From NCBI GenBank assembly GCA_015680685.1, contig MNCI01017909.1:115546-179545 (forward strand): a DNA stretch of 64,000 nt, written 5' to 3'. Position 1 is the first letter of the stretch. Each line of letters starts with the position of its first letter. Below are positions 35,465 to 47,399 of the stretch, one piece after another. Made by a program: the position numbers and the translations under genes. Source of the DNA: Gnetum montanum. Lineage: Eukaryota; Streptophyta; Gnetopsida; Gnetales; Gnetaceae. The notes under the pieces are model-generated. The model was not told the origin of the DNA. It worked only from the letters and a program-made list of their open reading frames with translations, and did not search any database.

Positions 35465-36470
35465 AGGTCAAGAACTCTAAAGCTTTTAAAAGTGAGAAAG
35501 AAGCCAAGGAGAATGGAAATGCCAAGGAAGACACTAATGAGAAGTAAGAGAAGTTCAAAGAGGACTAAGATTCCAAAAAAGACTACTCTAAGTATGGAAA
35601 GGGTCAAGGAAATGGTTATGCCTCCAACCTTCAATGTTTCAATTATGGTGAAAAGGGACACAAATAGTGGGAGTGTAATAAGCCAAAGGTTTCCAAGAGA
35701 AAGGAACTCCAAATCATAGGAAAGGAAGAATCCTCCAATAAAGGTAGACCTCTTGTGATTGAAGATGCAACAAAAATTAATTCTTGCACTTTTATGGGAA
35801 ATGTAAATGTTAATCAAGGAAATGAGAAAGAAGAAAGATCTAATAAAGTAGAGATCAATGAGAAAATAAGTTCTCAAGTATCTCTTATTAAGTAAATGAG
35901 TGCTCAATACTCCAAGGTTTCAAGGAAGGAAACCAAGGGCTTCATCAAAGGGATCAAGAGATCTTTAAGATCCAAGATGGTCTATGCTGCTAATCAAGGA
36001 GAGTTCCTACCTCATGAGTCATGGGAGGTGAAGCATCCAAGCCAAAGGAGTGGTAAGGATCAAGGTACTTCTCCAAGAAGGGTCAAGAGCATCACTAGAA
36101 GGTATGATTCTCATACTTTTTGCAATTGTTCTATACCTTGTGGCAAGGAAAAGGGGATTCTAAGCAAAGTTGTGGCAAGGGCAAGGAGATTCTAAGAAAA
36201 GTTGAGGCTATCTCATGGGACATAGGGGAGTCTTCTAGCCAAGGTATGTGGAAGAATGATTGCTTTGATGATGTTTTTTATGAAAATGATGTTAAATCCA
36301 TGGAGGAGAGTTTATCTTTCCAAAATGGGATGAACGGCTTGTTGATGATTCCTTTGAAGAGGAGAAGCCATTGCAATTGGGAACTCCTATTTGGGATCTA
36401 GAGCCTTCAAGCTTTGATGAGATTGAACAGCCACATGTTGAAGATCAAGTTGAATAAAAATTAAATGTGA
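35465..36470 (+). pseudogene. element B gag-like relic
   Basis: Plus-strand pieces are Lys/Glu-rich (KNSKAFKSEKEAKENGN), followed by a decayed zinc knuckle CFNYGEKGHK.WEC, where the second Cys of CX2CX4HX4C is Tyr and a stop interrupts. Lys/Arg/Ser-rich sequence (KETKGFIKGIKRSLRSK) comes next, then an acidic end with LEPSSFDEIEQP. This is the C-terminal half of an LTR-element gag. Its N-terminal part is missing, cut by element A. No protease or RT follows, so element B was probably non-autonomous or internally deleted. Confidence 0.6.
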
Positions 36471-36540
36471 GAAGCCATGAAGAGGTAAGTGTGAGATTTA
36501 CCTTGTTCATGGTAGTAATGTCTCTCATGTTGAAGCTAGT

Positions 36541-37185
36541 GTGATGGATGATAGTTTTTCACTTCAACTTGGTGGTTTGTTCAATGGTAATGATGTACAT
36601 CATGTTCATTGTGGTGATTATGATAACATTGTAAGTCCTCTTTTATTTGATGCAAACAATGTGACTTTTGATGCCATTATTAGTCAGAGAAAAGCTAATG
36701 ATGGTAATGATTTTGATTTTGTATGCCATAATGATGGCTATCATGGTAGCCATAGTAGAAAGGTCATTATTAATGTTGGTGAAGACATTGATAATGATAT
36801 GATTTTCTAGAAATTGGAAATGGTTGCTATGGATTATCACAAGGATGAATTTGTCAAAGGTTTTGATGACCTTGATTGTCTTGGCTATGAAATGGATAAG
36901 CAACATGAAGACAATCCAAGTTATTGTGTTGTTGATGGTGAAAGGGAGCTAGATGATAGTCTTTCAAAAACCAAGAAGAAGAAGGTAAAGAAGAGGGGGG
37001 GAAAAGGGAATAAGGAAATTAGTTTGAGGAGATCTAATCCTTTTCAATTTCCTTACTTTTCTTTTGTTGTAGGTCATGGAAGAAACACATGGGATTTGGT
37101 ACTCTCAAAATGGAAGCATGGTGAAGCCTTTAAGGACAAAGACCATATCCACTCTTCTTTTATGAATTTCTCCATTGTAATGTAA
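36541..37185 (+). pseudogene. element B acidic ORF of unknown function
   Basis: One frame from 36541 to 37185 with a single TAG at 36808-36810 and a short overlap. It is rich in Asp/Asn/His (NGNDVHHVHCGDYDN and similar) and ends in a basic patch KTKKKKVKKRGGKGNK and an aromatic tail. I recognise no domain. Its place directly before the LTR suggests a terminal ORF of element B. A purine-rich run near 36990-37010 might serve as polypurine tract if the frame extends over it. Confidence 0.4.
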
Positions 37186-37195
37186 GCACAAAATT

Positions 37196-38150
37196 GTGCT
37201 AATGTGTGTGTATGTGTGTGTGTTTATGTGTGTCATACATACATTATGTTTTTTGTTTATGTGTTTGTGAAATAAGTTTTGGATGATAGAGCTAAAATGT
37301 TGTGAGCTCTAACAAGTTCATGTGTGTTGTGCTTTGGTTTATGTGAACTATGGCCTATGTGAGGGAGCAACAACTATTTTAAGTGTAAAGGCATCTTGTG
37401 TGGAAATCAAGAGTCTTTTGAAGGAAGAGGATGCTGACGTGGACATTAAACAAGCCAAAGTAACATTTCTCCATTGATAGGATCTTTCCCTGGAGTTTTG
37501 GTAGGTTTGGGAGTTTTCTAAGGCCAATTTGATGATTTTAGGGTGTTTCGGGGCCTATGGGGAATTTTTTGGAGGTGTTTAAATGTTCCATACCTTTAAA
37601 AAGCATCTTTACCTTTGACCCTAGTAGCATAGATGTCTATACTGATAACTAGACATCTACACTAAATATTAGATGACTATATTGATAGCTAAACATCTAC
37701 ACTACATATTAGACATCTACTGTACCTCAAAGATGTCTACTCTAATAACTTCTGTACTCGAGAAAGATGTCTCTTCTTTCTCAAAGACATCTACTCTGAG
37801 ACCTCTACACTCAAGAAATATGTCTCCTATTTCTTGAAGATGTCTCCTTTAGATTTTAACAAACATTAACTTGAATAATCAATTGGATGGAAGATGAAGA
37901 GACAAAGAGAAAAAGGTATAAATAAATCTCTTGGGCCTTTAATTTGATGAAGAGAGTTTGAAGAGGGAGTCTAGGGAGAGAGGTGAGTAAGACAAGAGTA
38001 GACGGAGATAGAGTCTTAGCATGGTGCCTTAATGATCATCCATGTGAGTGTGTGATTGCTTTGATTGAGTGTGTGAAAGTTGAATTGAATCTCTTATCTA
38101 TCCTTGGGAATTAATGCTTCCTTTCGACTGTAATTTCTCAATTTGAGCAA
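37196..38150 (+). repeat. LTR of element B (right copy)
   Basis: It starts in a TG-rich run after the acidic ORF. 37435-37690 matches 30015-30256, and the whole is laid out like 3710-4490. Between 37635 and 37860 are many copies of AGACATCT/AGATGTCT, and a TATA box (TATAAATAAA) follows at 37917-37926. Ends are approximate. Confidence 0.55.
37917..37926 (+). promoter_or_regulatory. TATA box in element B LTR
   Basis: TATAAATAAA after AAAAAGG, directly downstream of the AGACATCT/AGATGTCT array. The equivalent place in the LTR-like repeat at 3710-4490 has TATATAAG (4241). Confidence 0.55.
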
Positions 38151-38389
38151 ACATAAAGCTTTCATTTTTCTTTTTCTTATCAATTTGTTGTTTTATGACT
38201 TTGAAAGAGCTTGGATTATGGAATCAATGGGAGCTCCTCATCAACATAGTTGTAGGCATGTCCTCTATGGTCCATTCCCTCAAATAGTGAGAAATGGTAC
38301 ATGGGGAAAACCTACCTTTTCTAAAATACTAACAAGGAGATGCATCAATCAAAATCAAGAACATCACCATCTCCTACTTGATTAAAGTT

Positions 38390-40704
38390 GTTCTAAAAGT
38401 CCTTGATTTACCCAACACTATAGCCAAGCTAGTGAAGATCTCAATCTAGGTGGACCCCAAAGTAAAGAAAACATGGATCTCATGGTGCTATAGAGTGAAC
38501 TGTAAGGAGTACGGTGCCCTAACAAAGGTAAAAAATGCCTATTTCAACATCACAGCCTATCACCTTAATCCAATGTAATGCCAAGCAAGGTGATAACCTT
38601 CTCCACCATGGCATGTATGGCTCTAAGCAAAAAATTCCCCATCATCTTACCCGAACTCATCTTCCTTGAAATAGAAAAAGCATTTCAAGGAAAATGTGAA
38701 GTGTAGAAAGACACTCCCCTTTCCATGCTTAATCAAAAAATTATGCAAAAATGGAGGAATAGGCTACTATTTCAATGATGTAGTCTACCATGCCCTTACC
38801 ACATCATGGCATGAGATGGAAAAATAAAGCTACTACTAAGCTTCAAGAAGAGGAACATCCACCACCATTGTCACATGTAATCCAAGAAATAACATCAAAG
38901 ATCATTATATCTGTTGAGCACCTTAGACAACTTCAAAAGTAACAGCTATAGCAACAACAAAGACCTTGAGGTGGTGCAAAATGATTCATCTACTGTCTAG
39001 CCATGAGTCACCTAAACAAGATCGCAAGTACCATCAATTGGCTAGATAGAAAAATGGCACTATTATTTTTTGCAAAAAGAAACTAAGCACTCATCAAATC
39101 CAATCCAAGTGCCAAAGAGATCACTATGTCCATTCCCAAATAAGCATTTCATAAACTTTCAAGGAATGTAGTAGCTTTATCAAAATGGAGAAAGAATAAG
39201 AGATAATGCTCCTCATCATGTCATACAAGGGCTAGGAAATAGTAGTAGAAGCTATGATGAATAGAGTTGTAGAAGCCCTCAATACTCTTGTTGCATCAAT
39301 TGCAAACATTGTTGTCATGGTAGACATCCATGCATCAACAAGAGCAGGGAATGGATGTATGAGTGCTACCCAACATGAAGAAGTGTTGGAACAATTGATG
39401 GAAGCCAGTAAGCTACATTCGAATATCTTAAAAATTCCAGATGATATCACAACCAACCACAAGAGGCATGTTGCTAATTATCAATGCATAACTTGAGAAG
39501 GCTACTGCTACCAATCGATGGTTGGTTGTCAAGGTTGCAAAATTGTAAGCCCATTTTGATAATCTTGTCATTATCTAGCATAAACTAATAAGAGATGAAG
39601 CTTTTCAATACCTTCAACAGAAGTTCCAAGAGGCTAAGAATGCTACAGAAATGATGATCTTCAATGCATTCATGTTAGAAGAAATGGCAAACAACACTAA
39701 CCATGACATGTTGAAAGTTAGTAAGAAGAACTTGTTCCTCATTCAAGATAAGCATTTCCTACAAAATGCTTTGCAATAAAAGAACTATATTATCAAATAT
39801 ATTCACCAATATCAACAACAACTTGCCAAGGTGAACTTAAATTTAAGGAGGTTGGCTACTGAAAATAGGAATCTCTTGATCAAGGAGGTATATGCCCTTC
39901 ACCATAGGACTAAAATTGAGATTATCTCCTAGAAGAATGAAGCCCTAAAATTTGACAAAGTGAAGAATCACTACAAGGACCAAGTCAGACAACTTAAAGA
40001 GGTTAATGTGAAAGAAATAAAATTGGTCAAGATGAAATAAACAAGACTATCCCGAAACTCTAACAATGAGGCAATGTTTGGCAGCGCATCATTGATGGAC
40101 TAAATGCATATAATCATGCAAAAGTCCACTAGAAGGAGTTAAAAATCAAAGAGATTAAAGAATACATGGAGCTCACCAGCTTCCACTTTGTAAACCTGGT
40201 AATGCTCATAATAGAGAGGCCAAGAACAAAGTTAGAGAAGTAGGTTTCAAACTCATGCCTTCTCTATAATGTAGAGTTCAAGCCTCATAAAGATACATAA
40301 TAAAAGTTGGAGATAGCCAACATGGAGCTTAAGTTCTCAAAAGGAGATTCATAGATCAAAAATTTGTTGCCATAGAACCTTGTTAAAACATTCAATGTTC
40401 AACATAAAATATTTGTAGCCTAGTTCATTAACATGAAGAAGATGTTTCTTTTATTACCATGCCCATGGAATATCCCAATACTAGCTAATCTAGGTAAAGC
40501 ACCCTAGATCATATACAACCCATGGAGAACAGAGGATAAAATTAAGGTAATCCTAAATGCCTTCAAGTTTCAAGTGGTAGCAATAGGATATCCTCAGCCT
40601 CTAATAACACTAGGACGTGATTAAGGATCATTAGAGCCATAAGAGCCTCCACCTTGAGCCACTGTGTGAAGACTACATTCCACCTTTGTCCATTTAAAAT
40701 GATC
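38390..40704 (+). pseudogene. degenerate transposon-associated ORF with coiled-coil part
   Basis: In order are a segment with ACMALSKKFPIILPELIF and, in another frame, LPFPCLIKKLCKNGGIGYYF, the pattern of the 'putative plant transposon protein' domain. A Gln-rich stretch follows, then an open piece 39254-39496 (NTLVASIANIVVMVD...), then heptad-like Leu/Lys/Gln sequence (about 39600-39960: FQEAKNATEMMIF, YQQQLAKVNLNLRRLATENR). Stops are frequent. It lies between the element B LTR and G3 and has no counterpart in G1, so it was probably an insertion into G2. The function is unknown. Confidence 0.4.
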
Positions 40705-40709
40705 CTACT

Positions 40710-41485
40710 TGATGAGTGGTGAGATACCCCTACACTCAACCATACAAATACGAGCATAGCACGCGCAATCCGGTCGAACTCCGCAGACTAAGTGCCTACA
40801 CGTCCATGGAACACTTAAGGTTAATCATTCATTGTCTTCCCAGACTTACTTGTAGTTGTCACAGTGTATGGTTAAGTAAGTCCGAGGTATATGATTTTTA
40901 TAGCTTTTTTCAGTTTTATCTCCTATGCTAACAAGGTGAAGGGTTGAGAAACTAATTACTAACTCTAACTAATGAACTAAGTCTAAATTACCTAGCATCA
41001 TCTTCCATTCCCACTTACCGTACACACCCTGAACCAATGCAACCATGGCTACCAAACGCTAATCGTTGCTGGGATTACCACATGTAACGCATGTGCTCGA
41101 AGCGGTTGTACTAAGGCACTTAACTAGGAGAGAAGGGTTGAGAGAGAAAGTAGTAAATAACAGATAATAAATAACAAGTAATAAATAACAGTAAATAAAA
41201 TCCTAATTAGCCTATTCCATGCATTGCAAGGTTTATCCAAGAAGCTCTTCTTTATTGCCGTACACAAACTTGTGTTCAGGTACAATGTTTGCTCGAATAA
41301 AGATTTGTTCACTTTAGGACTCCTACTGCGGGCACATGGAAAATATTCTATCACTAGAGTGATCAATCTGCCAGAGTTTCCCTACTATCTAGCCTAGGAT
41401 GAGGAAACAAGGGAGAGCTGCCTCTTATTTATAGATATGACAACGCACCGCGATATCACGGCCCATGTGATATCGCGTCCCATGA
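40710..41485 (-). repeat. 3' LTR of G3
   Basis: 776 bp. On the minus strand it starts TCATGG (mutated TGATGG) and ends CTCATCA. It has two exact GATATC sites (41450-41475) and a TATA box at 41433-41426. It is shorter than the 5' LTR mainly because it lacks most of the palindrome array and the assembly duplication. Confidence 0.9.
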
Positions 41486-43384
41486 CTAAATGAAAACTTG
41501 TCCTTGAGTTCTTTACAATAATATCTGGAAGGTATGGGATCATTGACTCAATGGAACTAATGGGATGACATGTGAACAGATCATCATTACAAGACTTGAC
41601 AAAACTGGTGTTCATGACAACAAGAGTGAACACATTATTACATTGACATCAGGCCTTAGTTGGCAGCTGAGAAAGAGAGAGAGAAAGAAGTGTTGTTGCT
41701 GTCAATACCAAGATTGCACCTTTCGTTGTCCATTGGTAAGCACACCATCAATCTTGCTCCTTGCATAGCTACTTCTAGCACTGCTCCATTCCAATTGCTT
41801 CTTCCAAATCCAGTTTGTTGTTGCATGATCGCCATCTGCACATACAACACAGTTTTGTATTAGCAAGGGTAATTAAATCATCATGTAATTGATACCTTGC
41901 TTCGGTGTAAGTCTATTGGCTAGGTTGTGGTATGGCTAATACAGATCTGGAGATATATTAATGATGACTACCGAAGGTGTAGGGTTTAGGAAAAAATCAA
42001 AAAATCAGGGCTAGGAGAAAATTGAAAAAATCAGGCCTCGTACCCCCATGACTAATCACAAACCTCTGGTAGCATTAGAAGGGAGAAAGAAAATGAATAA
42101 GAAAGATAGATAAAAAGGGACAACTATGACATCTATGAAATGGATGTCAAAATGGAAATGAACAAAACAAAATAAAATAGATTGCAAAAATGTTAGGGGA
42201 AAGAATTTAACTAAATCCCCAAATAGGAATGTCAGTGGGTCCTCCCCAAAGCAGGCTCATGCCCTTAATGCCCTGACAAACCCACATTCAAAGAGTCCGT
42301 AGGCTCTAGGAATGTCATGTGGGACACGAGTTAAAGTCTTAATTGCAAGAATTTACCAAAAAGAAAACAATGTATCTACCAAAATATACACTAATGATAC
42401 AACCGGCAATGAGGTGAACAATGGAGAGAAGGATGGAGAGAAGAGAATGGAATGGAATCCCAAGAACAAGGTGGTGTACAGCCCCTTGTGTTTTTCATGA
42501 TTAATGTGACTTGGTAAATCTCATTCCAACTCCGGCCTCAAACCAACCACATCCAATGGCTTCACATCAATGCATTCAGCCAAACCATCCACTTGAGTAA
42601 CAAGAATGCTTCCCCCAAGAGTCACCACCATTCCGACGAAACAAGGAGGAGAGAATGGAAAGCGAGAAGGGCCTTAGTTAGAGGGAAAATTTTTGGTTCC
42701 ATGACCAGTGCTTGTAGCCCAAGAGATTATTTTGTCTAAGGGGTGTGCTTTGAATTCTCACTTCTTCTTTTTTGGTTTTCTGTTTTGGGTTTTTATGTGT
42801 GAGAACCACACCATGCAAAGACTTCTTATTTTTATTGTCTCAGCTTCCGATAATTGGGTAACATCGGAACGGTAAGAAGACTCAAGGAGAAAACATCTAA
42901 GCACCCAAGAGAATGGCCAACACGAAAGCATCAAGTTCCCTTGAAGTCATACCCTTTGCAATCCTTGAGTCCTTCCTTAGTTTGAGAAGTGCCCAGTCAC
43001 CAATTCGTTAAAGTTCTTATTATGAAAGGGACTGTACATTTCCAAGCCGAGAGAGACCATAGAAACTGGTGGATGGATGGATGAAGTGAACTCATTGCCT
43101 GTCATATCAAAAGAAACATACCTTATTATCAACATCATGAGTTAAAGGTAAAAACCAAAAATTAGCAATTAATATGAAAATAGTTCATACCATCAGGAAG
43201 AACACTTATTGGATGATGAACTTACATGGTGGATCACACACACACAAACACACAAAAAATGAAAAAGTATAACGATGTTGAAAAACAAAAACAAGAAAAG
43301 TTTAAGAAATTTGTAAAACAAAAATGTGTAAGAAAAAAACGTGTAAAACAAAAACATGTAAAAAGAATTGAGAGTCTCCAATGG
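41486..43384 (-). other. G3 long 3' non-coding region
   Basis: About 1.9 kb between pol and the 3' LTR. It contains the conserved block (about 42835-42668 in element sense) also seen in G1 and G2, and a (CA)n-like stretch at 43236-43258. No env-like frame is recognised. Confidence 0.6.
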
Positions 43385-44540
43385 TTAGCATAGGTGGCCA
43401 TCTCCCCCATGATTGAATTGCAAGGGAGAGATCTGAAATAGAGAGCGAGGTTGCCCGCTAGCGGAGGTGTAATTTGTATTGGTTGTTTTTGGTTCATGGA
43501 AAGGCTTTGTTTGTTGTACATTAACTAATAACCTTTTATCCAGGCTGTCAGGCTTGTATATCATCATGGCTCCAGAGGAGAAGGTTGTATGAATAATATA
43601 GGATCCTTCCCACAATGTTTGAAATTTTGTACGTTGTGGTACATGCGTGGGATTCCAGTAAAGGACCTTATCTCCTAGTTGGTACCTAAACCTTCGAATT
43701 CTTAAGTCATGACGTTGTTTACTATGTGCCTTGTGCAACTCATTTAACGATAGTGCAACCAATCTATTCTCGTCTAGCACGTTCAGAGTTTCCAACCGTT
43801 GTTTTTGTGCTAGGTTGAGGTCTAGGTAAAGGTCGCAAGCCATGGATAGTGTACAGAGCTCATTTTGTATGAGGAGCTTTGGTAGTTTCCCGTACACTAA
43901 CTCATAGGGAGAATAGCCTGTAGGGAGCTTCCAAGTGGAGCGGTATGCCCAGAGAGCATCGTTCAGTTTCATGCTCTAGTCTTGCCTAAATTTGCTAATT
44001 GTTCTTGTTAATATTCTTGTGATCTCCCAGTTAGTAACTTTGGCTTGGCCATTAGCCTGGGGGTGGTAAGGTGTGGTCAATTTATGCTCAACCCCTAAGT
44101 GTTGCATCAATTTGCAAAAGGTTGCACCCATAAAATTTGTTTCATTATTAGAGATGAGTGCACACGGCACACCAAACCTGTTTACGACTTGTTGTTGTAC
44201 AAATCGTGTAGCCGTAGATGATGTGCAGTCTATTACTGCGACTGCTTCAGCCCATTTGGTTAAGTAATCAACTGCAACGATGATATATGCTTTTCCATTG
44301 GACATCGATGTAATAGGCCCCATAAAATCTATGCCCCAGATATCGAAGGGTTCAAAAGGTTGAATCCATTGTTGCGGATCCTCCATTCTAGCAGTCATTC
44401 CACCATCACGTTGGCAATGTTCACAGGATTGGGCAAAATGATGGATGTCCTGAAAGAGTGTTGGCCAATAATATCCTGTGAGCAGGACCTTGGTAGTCGT
44501 TCGTCTCCCAGCACAATGACCCCCACAGGGACCCTCATGA
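43385..44540 (-). pseudogene. G3 integrase, one in-frame stop
   Basis: The frame 44398-43385 is continuous apart from one TAG at 43975-43973, in a place where the family has Trp (RQD-stop-SMKLNDALWAYRS). A zinc-binding CEHCQRDGG lies just upstream (about 44430-44400). The core shows [33 protein letters not shown], and SNNETNFMG where the second catalytic Asp is Asn. HPQANGQAKVTNWEI has Lys in place of the triad Glu. The C-terminal part (YSPYELVYGKLPKLL, LGDKVLYWNPTHVP, LWEGSYIIHTTFSSGAM) is whole. It inserted cDNA in the ancestor and is inactive here. Confidence 0.88.
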
Positions 44541-44659
44541 GCATCCTAGAGAACTTTTAATTAATCCTTATCGAGTACGCACCATCGAACCAAGCCATCA
44601 GGATAGACTTTATAAAGTTTTCCCTTGATTTCCATGAAGTACTTGGTTTTGTGAAGAAA

Positions 44660-45230
44660 CTATTGTTTCTTCCTAAATTCCAACCCCTGTGGTGTTTGTT
44701 GAGAAATGAGATAAGTAAGAATGCTACTATACCAATTTATTTCCATGGGTTGATCATTTACGACACCGGCAAAGAGGGTTTCATCAGAAAAATGGTCAGA
44801 TATAGCATATTCATCCTCTTTGTTGTCCCAATGCAACCGAGATAGGTGATCTGCGAATACATTCTCGGTGCCTTTGCGATCTACTATTGTTAAATTTAAC
44901 TCTTGAAGAATTACCAACCAACGTATGATACATGGGCTAACCATTGGCTTATTCATAAGGAACCAAATTGCACTATGATCCGTGTGGATGTATACTTTGT
45001 AACCCAATACATAGTGCCTAAATTTGTCCAATGCAAACACTATAGCCATTAATTCCTTTTCCATAGTCGTGTAGTTGAGTTGTGCATCGGTGATACTTTT
45101 ACTAGCACAATGGATGTAATAAGGTCATTTTTTTCATCTAATTGTGTCAGTACGGCTCCTAAGGCGTAATTAGATGCATCGGTCATGATATGGAATAGCC
45201 TGGACCAGTCAGGGGCTTGTAGAATGGGGG
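44660..45230 (-). pseudogene. G3 RNase H relic
   Basis: It begins at FHIMTDASNYALGAVLTQLD in the frame of 45513-45049, shifts frame near 45060 and continues in 45064-44660 with MEKELMAIVFALDKFRHYVL, YIHTDHSAIWFLMNKP, DRKGTENVFADHLSRL. These are the catalytic-acid regions of gypsy RNase H. The frameshift is the only clear break. Confidence 0.8.
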
Positions 45231-46090
45231 TTTCCACAAGTCTCTGTTTAAGAGTTTGGAATGCTCGTTCACGTCCCCTGGTCCATTCGAATGGTGCATC
45301 TTTTTTCGTTAATTCCACCAACAGCTTGGCAATTTTGAAGAAGTTCTTGATAAATCTCTTGTAGTAGCCAGTGTGTCCAAGGAATGACCAAATGTCTTTG
45401 ACAGTCTTTGGTTGTTGGGTAATTCCTTGGATAGCTTTAATTTTTTCCGAGTCCACCTCTATTCCTGATTGTGAAATTTTATGCCCTAGTACTACGCCCT
45501 CTTGAACCATCAAATGGCTTTTTTGCTAGTTGAGCTTTAGGTTGGTTTCATCACATCATTTTAATACTTGCTCCAACCAGTCGAGGGCTTGATCAAAGCT
45601 CGTCCCATAAGTGGAGAAGTCGTCCATAAAGACTTCTACTCCGTTACCTATTTACTGCTGAAAGATGCTTAGAACTAATCATTGGAATGTGGTAGGGGCA
45701 TTCCACAAGCCAAAAGGCATTTTTTTATATGCAAACATTCCCCAAGGACTGGTGAACGTTGTTTTGGCTTGGTCTTCTAGTGCGATTCGTATTTGGTTGT
45801 ACCCACTATACCCATCCAGAAAACTATAGTAGCGATGCCCTGCTATCGTGTCTAAGACTTAGTCAACAAATGACAATGGGAAGTGATCTTTGAAGGTTTC
45901 CATATGTAATAGCCTAAAGTCTATACATACCCTCCATTTGCCTCCTTTCTTTGATACGATTACAAAAGGGCTAACCCATTCACTATCAACAATGGGGTAA
46001 ATGAACCCAGCCTTGAGAAGTTGCTTTATCTCCTCTTTTACTATTTGTTTTAACTTCAGGTTCAATCGCCTCTACGGTTGTTTGCGATGC
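45230..46090 (-). pseudogene. G3 reverse transcriptase relic
   Basis: 46065-45859 reads SEWVSPFVIVSKKGGKWRVC. After a stop, pieces read FLDGYSGYNQIRIALEDQAK, MPFGLWNAPTTFQ, VFMDDFSTYGTSFDQALD (FMDD kept, about 45635) and VLGHKISQSGIEVDSEKIKA. It ends in the thumb (SFLGHTGYYKRFIKNFFK). About five stops are present. Confidence 0.85.
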
Positions 46091-46206
46091 TTCATGGAGG
46101 GGTCTGTGTAAATCCTATGCTGGCATATCCTTGGGTCTATTCCTATTAGTTCAGGATATGACCAAGCAAAGGCTATTGACCACTTATTTATCACCTTCAG
46201 CAAACT

Positions 46207-47250
46207 CTATTTTTGCTTGGGGGTAAGCTTTGCGTTGATGATTACCATTTTTTCATTTTTAAGGGTCATGTATTCCAAACTGGTGGGCAACGATTTTAAA
46301 TCTAGGGGCTCTTGTTTAAACTTCTCAGGAATCTCCAACTTCCCCCAGTTAATGTTTTCAGGGTTAAGGGCTGGAAGTTGGCTATGGACCTGCTCAAGTG
46401 CCTCGATGCTTTCAATGTAAGTACTCGTTATCCCCTCAATCAGTTCCATGCATGTTGTTGAATTGTTCTCTTGGTTAGCCATCAGCCACTGGGTGTTTTC
46501 TTATTGTGTGGTTTCTGCATATAGGCACTTTTGTATGTCGATGTCTTGTGCACACCGATTGCATGCAGGCAATGTTAAACTCCGCATTACCCATGATTCT
46601 GCACGCAATGGAACCCTGTGTCACTATATGCGATGCATGGGACTTTCTTCTTCTCAATCTTTCCAAAGGTATTTTTCTTGGATATTTCTAGGGAAAGATT
46701 GTGAATTCCTAGGCACACGTCTACTTTGCTCAGCCATGCCCTTCCCATTATTATCAGAAAGTCTCCCTTGTCATTGTTTATTTGGATCACTAGGAAGTCA
46801 GCCAAATATGACCAACCACCTACGGTGGTGAAAATGTCCTCAACCTATCCCAAAGGAACAGTGATGGACTGGTCAGCCAGCTCTAAGAGAATATTGCTCT
46901 TCTTGAGTGGAGGCAGGTTCCAGGTCTTATACAATTCTTGTGAAATTAAATTGACCTTAAAGCTTGAGTCAAGAAGAGCCTTATGAGGTTCATTCCTAGC
47001 GACTTGGAGATAAATCAGGGGGCTTCCCATATCAGAGAATTTCTTGGGAAGGTGGCCTACCTTAATCCAGTTGGTAACGATATGTGTTAACATAACCATG
47101 TGCATTGGCCTCAATTTCTTGGTTGAAGGGTTTCCTGAAACCTTATTTGGTATGGAGGTGTTTAGATGTTCAACTGCTTGTGAACGTGAGGGCTTAGTTG
47201 GATTTTTGGTCTTAAAGAAAGGTCTTTTGGTGTATGATTTTTAGGACCAA
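46207..47250 (-). pseudogene. G3 protease and spacer relic
   Basis: 47114-46845 reads MLTHIVTNWIKVGHLPKKFS, then KALLDSSFKVNLISQ with Asp-Ser-Ser where Asp-Ser-Gly is expected. LELADQSITVPLG follows. 46805-46587 continues with IMGRAWLSKVD and LSLEISKKNTFGKIEKKK. 46482-46207 is the linker to RT (NINWGKLEIPEKFKQEPLDL). It is similar in order to G1. Confidence 0.72.
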
Positions 47251-47399
47251 CTGAGAATTGAGGATTGGGAGCCCTCATGGTATCGGATTGTTCCGGTTGA
47301 GTGGGAATTACTCTGGGTCTTGTTGGAACGGTTAGTGGTGGAGCTACTGGCATAAGAGATGTGGATGGATTTGGAGGATAGTATGGGTATGGAGCGCTT

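Noticed and set aside
35362-35907. 181-codon minus-strand frame
   Set aside because: It spans the LTR of element A and the antisense of a gag region rich in Lys/Glu codons. Leu/Phe/Ile-rich antisense frames are expected from that.
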